Shown: positions 11,190 through 22,519, counted from the stretch's first letter. The stretch is DNA of 64,000 nt from Sesamum alatum (GCA_034509735.1 JACGWO010000005.1:26902383-26966382), one strand, 5' to 3'. The notes: generated from the letters alone by a model not told the origin. Program-made: numbers and translations.

Positions 11190-11912
11190 TGTAGGGATTG
11201 AACGAGATGGATAGTGTGGGAAGTTGTGTATTACGAAGTCGAGGCAAGAATTAGACTCTTTATCTTAAGATAATTATTGCCTCGCTCTGGTTCTCACGGA
11301 ATCGGCAATTTGTCTCCCAAGATACAACGACTTTATATCTCAAAATAGCAGCACTGCAAATTTTGAGAAACGGCGAACCAAATGATATTTTGAAACTCTC
11401 TTGTTAAACTCTATTTGCAAAATGCTTTGTATGCTTAAGAATGCTATGAATGAGTTGAATCTCCTATCATCCATTCATAAAAATGTTTTAAATGAAATGA
11501 AATGAGAGGGCCTATTTATAGGAGTTGGAAAGGTGTTTCGAATGGATATGTCCAATCAGAAAAATGCCTTTGAAAGGTTATGACCTTTCATCCGAATGGA
11601 TGCATCATTTCACCCAAAGGACGTACCATTTCACTCAAATGGACGCATCATTTCATCCAAAGGACAAATCATTTCACACAAATGGACGCATCATTTCATC
11701 CAAAGGGTTTCACCCAATGAACACATCATTTCAACCAAATGACACACCCATTAGGTTGATCAGACACGACCGGATGATGATTGGGGCCCATCAACCATCA
11801 TCTACATGTCACGAGCTGTCATAAGCTATCACGAGCTTGTTATGCGTGGTACATCGTAACCAATCACATGTCACGATTTATCCTTTAATTTATCATTTAT
11901 CATTTTCCAACA
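11190..11912 (-). repeat. Copia 5' LTR
   Basis: 723 bp, the partner of 8405-9128 with scattered substitutions and small indels. Divergence between the pair dates the insertion as not very recent. Confidence 0.93.
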
Positions 11913-12648
11913 CTTTGGCTTTGGAATCTCCGGCGCCTTCCTCTTCTGATGTAGAAGAGTGGTATTGGTTCGAATGCATCCCTAATGCGCTCCTGGTAAG
12001 ATTTGGATGTCTCAAGGGTATTCATTTGGTTTATCTTCAGATTTGTGACCTCGGCTTTTAGATCTGTAAGATCCTTGTATAGATTTGGTAGTATCTTTAG
12101 GATCTCCTCCATCTTTTGGCTCAAGAGGTTCATTTTCATAGGTATATGGATTAACCTATGACCATAATCTTAGATCATTTTTTTGATCTCCCTTAGGTCT
12201 AGAGAGATTTTCGAGGTATCCGGCTCGAGTTCCTCTCAGTTGGTTCCTTAATCAATATTTTTTTAATTGTATTGTTTCATAAATTTACCCGATTCATTTC
12301 TCCTGGCCAGTATTCTACCACATATTTCAGTGACATGTAGGCGTCTCACCGCATTTCCTGGCAGTGTCTGTCGAACATGATACTTTCGCAAGCATTCTTC
12401 TCTATCTTCTTTTGTAAAAAGATCCAAGTCAATCCTTCTCGGATTGTTTTGAATTTTCCTAAGAATTTCTGTAAGAATTTTTTTTTTCTGAATTTTCAGA
12501 CTATGAAAATATTTCATGTTGTCATTGTAACTCGAATTTTCGTTCGATTCCATACTTGAAAAAATCTTCTCCATTAGGGATTAAAAATCAATATGTAACA
12601 TATAAAAATATTTTTTCGAATAAACTTAGACTTTGATACCATTCTAGG
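11900..12648 (-). pseudogene. Primer-site leader with two small ORFs, reverse-transcribing element of unknown type (possibly endogenous pararetrovirus-like)
   Basis: On the minus strand a tRNA-iMet-type primer-binding site, TGGTATCAAAGTC (12648-12636), is followed by a short leader. Next is a 103-aa ORF (12574-12263) that is Lys/Glu/Arg rich with no family recognised. Then comes a second frame (broken by one stop near 12160; ORF 12139-11900) with a predicted coiled coil (MEEILKILPNLYKDLTDLKA) and an Arg-rich tail. The copia element is inserted in that tail. A primer site, small ORFs and a coiled-coil/basic protein recall plant pararetrovirus layouts, but no movement, protease or RT domain is present to prove it. 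A fragment of an LTR element is the alternative. Confidence 0.35.
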
Positions 12649-13367
12649 TGAGTATGTGCGTTAAAATGCATAATCAATAGATATGAACTGAAATTGCTCA
12701 AGAAAAGCTGTAAAGGGATAAAATTATCCGAAATTTTGTCAGAGAACTAAAGTTAGTGATTTTGTAAATTTACTAGACTAAATTAAGAAAGGTAAACTTA
12801 AAAGAATAAAATTAATAGCCGATATAGTTAAAGGACAAAAACAACTTTCCCAATATTTAAATAATTAAAGTTGCAATCACGATGAGTATGGATGTATTTT
12901 TAATTTTCGCACATGATGGCCAGCTGGCCTATATGCTTTCAGCTATTTCAACGCTCAGATTTTTCCCACATTTATTATTCTATGATGTTGGCATTTCATA
13001 TTATATAAATTAATTAATTGTATATGTTTCCGTAGACTAATTCTGAAGTAGAATTTCTAATCGTGTACCTATCATTTTTCCATTTTTTATTATGCAAGAC
13101 ATCCCATTCATATTATAAAATGATACAAGTTCTAAAGATGGTGAGAGTTTCACCATTTTCAGTTTGATTATTTATATATATCAATTAACGAGCACTAACT
13201 TGCCAGCCCCTCGATTATGAATAAAATGACATCAATACAACTTCGAAATTACATAATAAATCTCAAATTACCAACAATTAAAATAACTACCATATCAATA
13301 ATCAATATCAAATATTTATAATTAACCAACAGTTTTATAAAATTAGAAAACAATAATTATTATTATA
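12649..13367. other. AT-rich intergenic, nothing recognised
   Basis: No open frame, RNA gene or repeat border could be supported here. Confidence 0.6.
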
Positions 13368-13786
13368 GGGTGAATTACAATAAACCTCCCTGACGTTTGG
13401 CATAATTACAGATACCCTCTCATTGTTTCAAAAATTATAAATATTTTCCTGAAATTTGTAACCGTCTAACAAATAATCCATTTTCATCCATTTTTATGGG
13501 TGAACGGACCAAAATGCCCTTATGCAAATTGAATTATTTTTAAAATTTTTTTGGACAAAAATGCACAGGGAGAGGTTTCTTACGTTTTTTTACATAGATG
13601 AGCAATAATGTAATTTATCTTGGCTGATTTTTCTACAATATAAAAAAAAATTTCAAGGGCAAAATGGACTATTTTAGCCCCTTGGTTAAAAATTACAAAC
13701 CTTAGGGGGGAATTTGTAATTTTTGAAACAATGAGGAAGTATTCATAATTATACCAAACCTCAGGAAAAATCATTGTAATTCACCC
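13368..13786. mobile_element. MULE-type MITE
   Basis: 419 bp. The ends are inverted: GGGTGAATTACAATAAACCT at left and TTGTAATTCACCC at right, with similarity continuing inward (CCTCCCTGA / TCAGGAAAAA). It is flanked by identical 9-bp copies ATTATTATA (13359-13367 and 13787-13795). A 9-bp duplication indicates Mutator-like transposition, though the target is low complexity. Confidence 0.8.
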
Positions 13787-13795
13787 ATTATTATA

Positions 13796-14731
13796 TTACA
13801 AATCATCTGCACATTGATGAAATTTGAATTCATATTTATAGTTATAAAGCCTTAGCTTGGCTAATTAAGTTAGTCGTAGTTGGGCTAAATTACTTTTTTA
13901 GTCCCACAAAAGAAGAGGTTTACTTTTTTTATTCGTACAAAAGTTTCGAAGTTAGTCCTAGAGCTTCATTTCAATCAGTTTTAACCGCAAAAGGCATTTT
14001 TTTGGTAACTCCCACCTTATGCTGTACTTTTTTTACGTATGAAAATGTATTATGTTGAGGTAAAATAATTAAACAGATATTTAATTTAATATCTAAGTAA
14101 TTTTTTATGTTCATATACCATAAAATTTAGCATTCTAAAGCTACACACAAAATCAGATAACAGAGTTTTTCGCCGTAAGTTTTCCCACCCAAACAACCAA
14201 CTCAACTACAAAACATATTCATTTATCAAGGAAAAAAGAAAAAGACGCGTATTCTTGAATTATCAAGAGAAACACTGCAACATAAGTTGGGACTTGAGGG
14301 CACGGTGATAATTCAACTCATACCCGATAAAATTCACTTCGGATCCACTTTTGATGGGCAAGTTTGGATCCAAAAAATAAAAAATGAGGCGGGTAGCGGG
14401 TTTTAAGAATTAGGACCTGGCGGACTTGGCCCGTTTAGATATATATATATATATATATATATTTTACTTTTATCATATGATAAGAAATAATTAATAAAAT
14501 ATTATATCATTTAATTTATTTATTGTTAGATACTTGTTCAACAATTGATGAATTAAAAAATTGTCCAACAATACTTAACGATGAGAAAGACAAACAAGTA
14601 GTTACTAACATATAAACGATATGAATTATTTGTGTTGTTTTATTATGAACAATTTTATTTATACATGAAAATATTTTTTTGACTTGTATTTGAGTTAGAT
14701 CATGAATAATTTTATTTGTAATTGATATATT
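13796..14731. other. Intergenic, AT-rich, with (AT)n at 14441-14462
   Basis: No gene supported. A short TA dinucleotide microsatellite is present. The open frame at 14516-14740 (minus) has no recognisable features and runs into the adjoining LTR. Confidence 0.6.
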
Positions 14732-15470
14732 TGTTGACATTGAAATATTTTTAAATAAATTACCAATTAAAGCCCAAATAAATCGGCTAATAATTGGGTT
14801 CCAAAATAAAAGTCAATAATAAATTTAAGCTTGTTGTATAGAAATCAAATTCATAAGCCCATATTAAATTTGGGTCTTATATAGTTTTAGGATTAATCCA
14901 AAATAAATATAAATTTATTATTTTGGGTTGGCTAAATTGGGCCAGATACATGTTCAAAATGCAGTCCATCAGAAGACTAGTTCATGTCAAAACCCACGGT
15001 GATCAAGCCCAACAGGAATGAGCTCAATCTATTGTAACCCTACTCATACCTATAAATAAGGCCCTCCATCATTCAAGTCAAAAGGATTCCATAGAACATT
15101 GGAGACAACACAAGACAAGAAGTCACTCCATACGATACAAGAAATCAAAAGGGATCCAAGTCCAAAAGCTCTCTGCCACGACGAAGATCGACGACCACAA
15201 AGGTTCCACGTCTTCCTTGGCATCAAATCCATTCAGCCTTGATACCAAATTTCAAGGTGACACGTAGTTTGCTCCACAAATCCGAAGGAGATTACACATC
15301 AACATCCAAGAATAAGCATTAGCCCTTGGATCGACATTCAAAAGGAAGAATCAAGAGATTAAATCCAAATCAGAGATTGTATCCACTTTATCTTTAAATC
15401 AATAAAGTCATTTGTCCATATGTTTCTTGTCTCGTAATTATTTTTCCAGATACGAAATTTTGTGTGAACA
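14732..15470 (+). repeat. 5' LTR of gypsy element G0
   Basis: 739 bp, TGTTGACATT...TGTGTGAACA. It contains a TATA box (TATAAATA at 15051-15058) and a polyadenylation signal AATAAA (15401-15406), in the right order for U3-R-U5. It is followed directly by the primer-binding region. The downstream LTR is missing. Confidence 0.8.
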
Positions 15471-15476
15471 AATTTC

Positions 15477-15494
15477 TGGCACGCCTGGTGGGAC
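15477..15494 (+). other. Putative primer-binding site of G0
   Basis: TGGCACGCCTGGTGGGAC begins 6 bp after the LTR end, the position expected for first-strand priming. The matching tRNA was not determined. Confidence 0.6.
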
Positions 15495-15543
15495 CATCTC
15501 TTCCTCCTACATCAAAGTTCAAGTCATCACGTCAAAGCGTTCA

Positions 15544-16731
15544 ATGGCGCCCAAGAAGGATCAAGTCATCGTCAACGGCTTTACTGCTGGTCAATCCTCC
15601 ACCAGGAACAGGATTGTTGACACAAGCCATTCAGACGGTTCAAACTCGGCAAGTCCTACTAAGATCAACTCCAAGTCCACGCATTTCGCTATCCTCCCTG
15701 CCATGATGGCCGACACGAGAGCAATGGAGGAACATCTAGCACAAATGGCCGAAGCCATCGCTAATCTCCATAAGATCGTCGAGGAAAAGGACCTCCAAAT
15801 CACCCAATTGAAGACCAACCAAGAGCATACGAATGTTGAAGAAACCAACAACAGCCACAAGCATGACTCGTTCTCAAACCATGTTGAAAGCGAGAAGCAA
15901 GTGGATAAACCACCACCGATGCATGACTTTGTGCAAAAGTCTACACGTTCTGACACATCTATTGCTACATGGTTTGTTCAACAATTGCAAGAGATGATCG
16001 CCGACACCATCAAAGCCCAATACGGCGGAACGACCCAAAGTGCCACGTATTCAAAACCATATACAAAACGCATCGACGCCATGAGGATGCCGACGGGATA
16101 CCAACCACTAGAACTATGGCAATTTGATGGAAGAGGCAACCCAAAACAACACATCGCCCACTTCATCGAGATATGCAACGACGATGGCACTGACGGTGAC
16201 CTCTTGGCGAAGCAATTCGTCCGATCGCTTAAAGGGAACGCTTTTGAATGGTATGTCGATCTACATCTCGAGTCAATTGACAGTTGGGACGAGATGGAGA
16301 GGCAATTTGTAAACCGCTTCAAAAGCACCCGTCGGACGGTGAGCATGTATGAACTCATCAATGCAAGCCAGTGGAAGGATAAGCCAGTCATCAACTATAT
16401 CAACCATTGGCGCGCTCTAAGTCTGAACTGCAAAGACAAACTCTCGGAGACCTCGGCGATAGAAATGTGCATCCAAGGTATGCATTGGGGTCTTGTTTAC
16501 ATCTTGCAGGGGATCAAGCCAAGAAGCTTTGAGGAGTTGGTTACTCGCACCCATAACACGGAGATAAGCATCGCCGATCAGAAACCCAAATTCCCAATTG
16601 ATTACCAAAAGGAGTCAAAAGAGGATGAGGACTTCGTCACACCTGACGTCAAAGAGTCCATGGTCATCAAAGTAGCTTCTGTCAAATTTCCGCCAAGCGA
16701 GAGAATGAGTGAACGGCCTAAAAACCAATAA
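15544..16731 (+). CDS. Gypsy (Tat/Ogre-like) gag polyprotein N-terminal part, intact frame
   Basis: 395 aa from MAPKKDQVIV; this ATG is chosen because it lies just downstream of the LTR and primer site, whereas the open frame upstream of it is LTR sequence. A coiled coil (MEEHLAQMAEAIANLHKIVE) precedes a retrotransposon gag (capsid) domain with DGRGNPKQHIAHFIEICN, LAKQFVRSLKGNAFEWYVDL and WDEMERQFVNRFKSTRRTVSM. The capsid would assemble the cytoplasmic particle around genomic RNA. It ends at a TAA near the capsid C-terminus; the homologous frame continues in pieces beyond. It is the longest intact retrotransposon gag in the window, but the element lacks RT and integrase, so it is non-autonomous. 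Confidence 0.85.
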   Translation: MAPKKDQVIVNGFTAGQSSTRNRIVDTSHSDGSNSASPTKINSKSTHFAILPAMMADTRAMEEHLAQMAEAIANLHKIVEEKDLQITQLKTNQEHTNVEETNNSHKHDSFSNHVESEKQVDKPPPMHDFVQKSTRSDTSIATWFVQQLQEMIADTIKAQYGGTTQSATYSKPYTKRIDAMRMPTGYQPLELWQFDGRGNPKQHIAHFIEICNDDGTDGDLLAKQFVRSLKGNAFEWYVDLHLESIDSWDEMERQFVNRFKSTRRTVSMYELINASQWKDKPVINYINHWRALSLNCKDKLSETSAIEMCIQGMHWGLVYILQGIKPRSFEELVTRTHNTEISIADQKPKFPIDYQKESKEDEDFVTPDVKESMVIKVASVKFPPSERMSERPKNQ

Positions 16732-17700
16732 GCGCCATATTACAAAGGTTGGCTTACTTTGGATGATGAAGGAACGACGGGCACGAACGTCATCGGTGTC
16801 ACTCCAATAATTGACTTGCATATTTTGAAAAGCGAGGAGAAAGCTCTACCATCTCTATCGACAGCGTTACCAAAACTTCGATTGGACAATCTTGCGTTTG
16901 TACAAATGGAGGCCTCTGTGCCGGCATGAACCCTTCACCAAGGCGGAGTCATACTTTGTTGATGCCGAGCTCCACCTCGATCCTGATGGGATGCAAGAAG
17001 CAACACCTTCAAAGATCCAAGCCAGTCAACCGATCAAGTAAGCGTACTCCAAACCCATTTCCTCGGAAAGCAGTGACAAAAAGCTTAGCAAATTGACCAT
17101 CAGTGAGATGCCAACAAGACGAGGTCATAAGTCGAGAAGGCCACCTTACTCGCCAGTATTCCTCTATGTGGTTCGATGCGACGACAAAGACAAACAAAGC
17201 TCATCACAAGACCATGCTCCTTAACTATCCAAAGGAATCAAACAACAAGGTAAGGTGAAATCCAACGACCCTCAAGGTGCCAAGGTTGAACTAATCAAGC
17301 CCGTCACTGGTCTACACTCGTTGGTCTCAAGTAAACTACTTTTGTTGAAAAATTAACCTGAAAAAATGCTGGGGGCATTCAGCTCGAAAGCTTACCACCT
17401 CTTGGTGAAAGTAGGGCACTACTTTTCTGCCCCATCTCGACTGAGCAAGTTAAATCCCGAGTTGACTTGTGAAAAGATCCATGGATTAACTGAAGCGCCA
17501 GACGAGTTGAGAAGACAAGGCTTCCGTGTCAACCAACCACGCACTGGCTTAGGCTTCACTCCCGATGGACTTGTGTGCGATCACTTCGAAGATGGATCTG
17601 CACGACAGCTGAAGAAAAGAAGTCAACGTGACCCAACAAGAAGTTGATAGAAAAAGATGAAAGTCAAGCACTCCATTTGTCTCGCCCCCGGAGAGGTAAG
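16732..17700 (+). pseudogene. Degraded gag-protease/pre-RT linker of G0
   Basis: After the gag stop the sequence stays protein-like in shifting frames: YYKGWLTLDDEGTTGTNVIG (16738 on), then several stops. From 17366 an open frame contains GAFSSKAYHLLVKVGHYF, KIHGLTEAPDELRRQGF and GLGFTPDG. This is the pattern of the region between protease and RT in Tat/Ogre-type elements (SSKAF.LL..AGY...KIHGL...GLGF). RT, RNase H and integrase are absent. From about 17740 the sequence becomes anonymous AT-rich DNA, so the element is truncated there. Confidence 0.7.
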
Positions 17701-17740
17701 ACGCCATTCTTGCTCTTTGCTTTTGATGGACCAAAGAATA

Positions 17741-18142
17741 AAATTAAATAATTTATAACTCAAAAATTTTAATCTCTATAAATACCCTCACAAATCTTAA
17801 CTTTTGGCATACTATTAAACATAATAAACATATCAGTATGTTATACTTTAATGACCCTTTACTATATATAATAGTGCAAACTTATTTATAAAAACTTAAT
17901 TAATATTGAATTATTACTAAGTTTATTTAGTGAACATTTTGAAAATAATCATAGCATATAATCATATTTTAGATAATGACAATAATTGTTTTATAAGTTT
18001 CAAATGCTATTTATATTTTCTTATTCAATTCATAAATTTTTAGTAAAATAAAAAATATTAATATTTAAACACATTGTGTAACAGTTACTATCATAATTTG
18101 TCCTATGAAATAAACAAATTTCTCTTAGAAAAAAAAAATATT
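17741..18142. other. AT-rich intergenic, nothing recognised
   Basis: Separates the truncated G0 element from the next LTR. No gene or repeat border was seen. Confidence 0.6.
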
Positions 18143-18885
18143 TGATGCCCCCTCGAGTCCACCGGGCCAGCCCAAGAGTCAGGAGTAGGCCTCCAGGCCA
18201 GGCAGCCCAGCAGGCCAAGGCCATCAAACCCAAAACAATAAGGCTTCTTTATACATAAACCCAATTTTTATGCACTAACCTGACAGACCCACGAAAAAGG
18301 CCCGTACAGCAAGCCTAGTCATCAAACAACGCGGATTCCACGTCACACAGCTGGCCAACAAATGGAGCTACATCATAATGAAAATCTCATCCGAATACCG
18401 AGTACATTGTCCAGAATCCGGGTCTTTCTCAGCAAGTAACTGTTTTTTTCGAAAAACATGATAGATATGGCAAGATTGACTCAAACGATTATATCTTCAC
18501 TAGTTCAACTCTGATTCTCATGCGGTTTGTTGGGTTGAGGATCTAACTTCCCAAGGTTTCCAATGGTATACGGTAATTAACTTAATTCCTCCGAAGTCAG
18601 GTTCATCACCACCTATAAAAGAGCACACTATGCAGTCATTTGGAGGACAGCTTACATTGACATTGTCACTCAAGTAACATCTATACTCTCTTGACACTCA
18701 CTCTCACATGGATTTTAACTATTCTTCAATCATTTTCAGTATATTCTCACATGAATTATCAATACAACATACCACTTTGCTGTTATTCTCACTTTCTTCA
18801 AGTTTTCTCGTTATTTTATTCAGTCGAACATTACTGACTTAAGCATCGGAGTACTAACCCATCTCTGCAGGTTAGTCTCCCCTAC
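18143..18885 (+). repeat. Family A LTR (A1)
   Basis: 743 bp, TGATGCCCCCTCGAGTCC...TCTCCCCTACA. TATA box at about 18611 (CTATAAAAGA). Near its end is the motif GACTTAAGCATCGGAGTACT, shared by all A and B LTRs here. Confidence 0.9.
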
Positions 18886-18899
18886 AATCTTTGAAGGTC

Positions 18900-19215
18900 C
18901 CTCAACTTTTTGTTGTCCCAATCTGGACCTCATTGACAAAATTCAAGAAGATGCTCGAACTCGCATGGAAAGATACAAACAGAAATAATCAATGCTTACA
19001 ACAGAAGGGTGAAAAGGAGAGAGTTCCAAGTGGGAGATCTCATGCTGAGGCGATTCAGTACCTTAAAACCAGTAGGAAAATCGGATCCCAAATGGGAGGC
19101 CCCCTACAAAGTGAGTCGGATTGTCAAATTCAGAGCCTACGAACTACAAGATTTAGATGGCAGAAAGCGCTCCCGACCATGGAACGCATACAATCTCAGG
19201 AAGTTTTACTCCTGA
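18900..19215 (+). pseudogene. Pol C-terminus (integrase C-terminal region) of G1
   Basis: One frame reads from LDLIDKIQEDARTRMERYKQ, then RRVKRREFQVGDLMLRR, PKWEAPYKVSRIVKFRAYEL and SRPWNAYNLRKFYS, ending at TGA 19213-19215. This is the integrase C-terminal tail of the family, equivalent to 35543-35938 in G2. A stop near 18988 and loss of everything upstream make it non-functional. The longer overlapping open frame beginning at 18891 is a shadow. Confidence 0.85.
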
Positions 19216-19334
19216 ACACCCTACTTTCTGCTCATTACTTTACCACCTGCTAAATCAACACTTACTGCAATAAAAGAGCAATTCCTGCTCCTTTGCTATA
19301 CTCTTCTTTATCAACAGGTTAATCACCTTGCTGG

Positions 19335-19650
19335 CTCCTAACCCACATAAGCCGCTTTGTTGGCACACACAGTCAATCAGTCGCCCTTGTTGGCGCACAC
19401 ATCTCAAAAGCCGCCCTTGCTAGCTCACGCTCATAATAAGTCGCCCTTGCTGGCACACGCATTTGATAAACCGCCCTGTTGGCGCACTTTTACCGGCTTT
19501 GAGGCCTAATAAGCTGCCCTATTGGCACACTCTTACCTGCTTTGAGCCCTGATAAGTCGCCCTGCTGACGCTCTCTTCCTGGCTTCAAGCCCTGATAAGC
19601 CGCCCTGCTGGTGCACTCTTACTGGCTGCAAAAGCCCTAATAAGTTGCCC
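19335..19650 (+). repeat. Tandem repeats between pol and antisense gene (G1)
   Basis: Six to seven degenerate units of about 40-50 bp built on AAGCCGCCCTGCTGGCGCAC plus a (T/G)GGCTTtGAGCCCTGAT half. The homologous block in G2 (35225-35440) has the same motif on the other strand. 19651-20500 is otherwise non-coding spacer. Confidence 0.8.
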
Positions 19651-20517
19651 CTGAAGAGGAACATCCTTGCTCGCTTTATAGATGGAAAGTCTTAATAATT
19701 CGCCTTTAGCAGGCGTACTTATATAGCTATGATAGCTCTTCATAATAGCATGCATATGCTTACTTACTCCTCGGATTATTCCTCTACCTATTGTTTTTAG
19801 CACTTGCTTACTACTCATTACAACATGTTTGACTTGTTCCTGTTGGGTAAAGCTGCCATCAAGAAGATCACCAAGCCAGACCAGCACATACCCTGCTGAC
19901 GACAGGAGGCTGCTGACCAACCTGCTCCACCAGCAGGGGGATTACACATAAAAAGGCCATTAGCCAACATCCAGGCCTGCTACCTTGCTGCAACAGGTGT
20001 TTTCCGACTAACAGGTTGTATCATCCTTGCATCCGCAGGTATTTCCTCATGTAAAACATCTTTTCTGAGAACTGTGTTTGTGTCAAACCTTTGTTTACAA
20101 CAAGTAGTACGAATGTGAACATGCTCAAGTTCATGTTTACCATAAGGCTTGAAAAGCCTCATCCTTTCATTACTTACTTGCAGGAGAGAACTTTATTCTG
20201 GGCATGCTAAGCCCATACCTGTTGATAAGCTGGGACATTCCCAGCAAATTGCTATACTAACATGCAAGAAATCAGAAGCATAGCCATAAGCACATTCAAA
20301 ATGAGCAAACACTTTCTGTAGAAAAGTAAAAACATTTATAAAAGTAAGTAGGAGGAGAAGCAGAATCCTTGGCACCAAAGTGCCAACAACCAAAGAAAAA
20401 ATTATCCAAAGCCCACATCTGGGCACTTGCAAACCTCACACAGGAGGTATCAAATATTCAACAGGAAAATTAAAAATGTTCTTCTTCTAAGGAAAGGGGG
20501 GACATGTTCATTTACCA

Positions 20518-22519
20518 ACAGGGGGAGGCACACTTCCTTCACCAGCTGCAGCAGGAGGCTCCAATCCCAAGGGTTTGCATCCTCTGCCACTTGCCCAGTA
20601 AGGTCCAGAGACATAGGGTCATCCTCAATAGGAGGGACCTCTGGCACTAGAGCATTTCCTTCATCGTCTAGGTCCGGGGGCTGTGGCCAAGCTTGCATTC
20701 TGTCCAGGAAGGAGGCATCATCACTGACAGGAGGATAACCAGCTGTAGCAAATTGCTGGACGCAGGTTTGAAATCCGTAATAATAGTATTTCAGAGCCCC
20801 ATCCACCAGCAAGCTCAGAAACTCCGGGGTCTTGGTATACCCAGCCAGGCGACTCCATCTAATACCCTCCAGTATTTCTCCACCTTCCTCAGTTTCGAGG
20901 TACTGGCGGATCAGCTCATTCCTTTCCTTCTCGGCCTGTAGGATTGTCTGCTCCAGGCAGATGTGCAGGACAGTAACCTCCTCCCTCAGATGTCGTAGGC
21001 TGGCAGCATCCTTCTGGTGCGTCTCATCCTTTCTTGATGGCCTCCCTTGGCCTGCGGTTAGCATCCTCCAGCTCTTCTACCCTCTTGAAGGAGCCCTCGA
21101 ACAAGGGACCTCCCTGTTCCAGCCAGCTGAACAAACTGCCCCCCAACACACATGCCGACACGGCAAAAGAAACCAATTAGGTTAGATCATTCTCTCAAGT
21201 TACTACTATGCACTAACATGCTTGGTAAAGGAGCTTACCCTACTGAGGTGAGTAGCAAATAGGCCAAGGGTCTGAGATCGGGACAGGTTGTTCGCATATG
21301 TTTTGTCTTGGGGTAGCCTGATCCCCTTCATAAATTCAGCAACACGTCTAGGCTCCCCCTCATCCAGCAACAGGGAGTAGTCCTCCTGCAGGGTCCAGTT
21401 AGGAGAAAGTTTTCTCTTTACCGCCCTCTCTTCGGCAGGGCAGGGGAGTTCCCGCTCGTGTAGGAGTAGAAGGAGGACTCTTGACCTAGGTTTGCCGAGC
21501 AAAGGAACCAGCATCAGGGGGCGCCTCTGCCTTGTCTTGCAGCAATTTTTGAAACATCCTTCCTTCACACAACAGGTAAACACAAGAAAATATATCAATA
21601 AACATTTTTCTAATCATTCCCTTGCATGAAGTAAACAATAAAGCAGGTTACAAGAGCATATACCGGCAGCAGGATCCGTGCTCACCACCTTAGGGTTCAG
21701 GCCAAAGTGTTCAAGGATAGCAGGGTGTACTATCTTGCGGGGATCAAAGGCAGAAGCATTCAAACGTTCTAACAAGGCCTGGAAGCAGCAGGTCGGTTGC
21801 AAGCAAAATATTTCAACTGCTCAGGTGGATTCACAACCCACACCTGCGGGAACTGCTAGGGCTTGGGAGAGGAGACGAAAAATAATCACGTTTCCACTCC
21901 TTCACAGAGGACTCTATCCACAGAAATTGAGCTTCCCCTCAAGAGGTGAAGTAAAACAAGCCTGGACCCGCTCTCTTAATCATAAAGAAAGGAATGGAAT
22001 AGGGCAGCAGAAGGGGTCTCCCCTAGATTTTTCGTTACCAGAATATAAAAGCCAGACAACAAGCTAAAGGATTTAAAGACTAGTTGGTTCTGAGGAATAT
22101 TAAATAGAGTAGCCACCTCGTAGAAAAAATGAGGGATAGGAAAGCAAAGGCCTACTTATAATTGGGCAAGGTAAAAGCACAGAAAACCAGTAGGGGGGAA
22201 GTTTGGCCAGCAGCAGGAGCAAGGACCCGGATCACATGATCACCAGGTATCCCATACGTACTCCGGACCCCCACCAGATCCTCCTCTGTCAGCCTAGACC
22301 TATAAATTCGGAAGGCATTAGCCACGTCGCAACCAGGAGATCCTCCGTCCGCTTCCTGTTTCCCTCCTTCTTACTATGTCCCTCCTCCTCGCTCTCACCC
22401 CCATAGTGGGAGGCAGAGTCAGAGGCTGTGGGATTATCATCACATTCATCTCCAGAGGATTCTATCAGGCGAATCAAAACATTTTCAATCTCATCCCTAT
22501 TTATGCTACCAGTAGACAT
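20518..22519 (-). pseudogene. Antisense additional ORF (aORF) of Tat-type element, spliced, mildly damaged (copy in G1)
   Basis: The gene runs opposite to the element. The ATG at 22519 opens an acidic N-terminal exon (MSTGSINRDEIENVLIRLIE). Later exons: ~21779-21664 (LNASAFDPRKIVHPAILEHF), 21562-21239 (MFQKLLQ-like start after GAAG; WTLQEDYSLLLDEGEPRRVAEF; LGLFATHLSR then GT donor) and 21135-20518 (acceptor GGGGGGCAG; FSWLEQGGPLFEGSFKRVEEL; coiled coil RHLREEVTVLHICLEQTILQ; YYYGFQTCVQQFATAGYPP). The last exon has a TGA in its first third and a 1-nt slip before the C-terminus (EPPAAAGEGSVPPPVGK, stop 20518). Function unknown; related antisense genes occur in plant Tat elements. The same exon borders occur in G2 at 33299-34434. 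Confidence 0.7.

Larger units (their letters stand above)
8405..11912 (-). mobile_element. Ty1/copia LTR retrotransposon, full-structure, internally deleted
   Basis: Two near-identical LTRs (724 and 723 bp, TGTAGGGA...TTTTCCAACA) bound a 2.06-kb interior. Perfect 5-bp target duplications CTTTG lie at 8400-8404 and 11913-11917, so this is one insertion. Coding remnants run on the minus strand. A polypurine tract (minus strand GTGGGGGAT) abuts the inner edge of the left LTR, which is therefore the 3' LTR. No standard tRNA-Met primer site follows the 5' LTR. It interrupted the small-ORF fragment at 11913-12648. Confidence 0.95.

Noticed and set aside
15591..16394. Minus-strand open frames of 121 and 138 codons
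   Set aside because: Antisense to the intact G0 gag.
18891..19253. 120-codon open frame
   Set aside because: Shadow of the pol C-terminus, which reads correctly in another frame with recognised motifs.
19335..19650. Regularly spaced repeats that look CRISPR-like
   Set aside because: Units are contiguous and degenerate with no unique spacers; they lie inside a plant retrotransposon.
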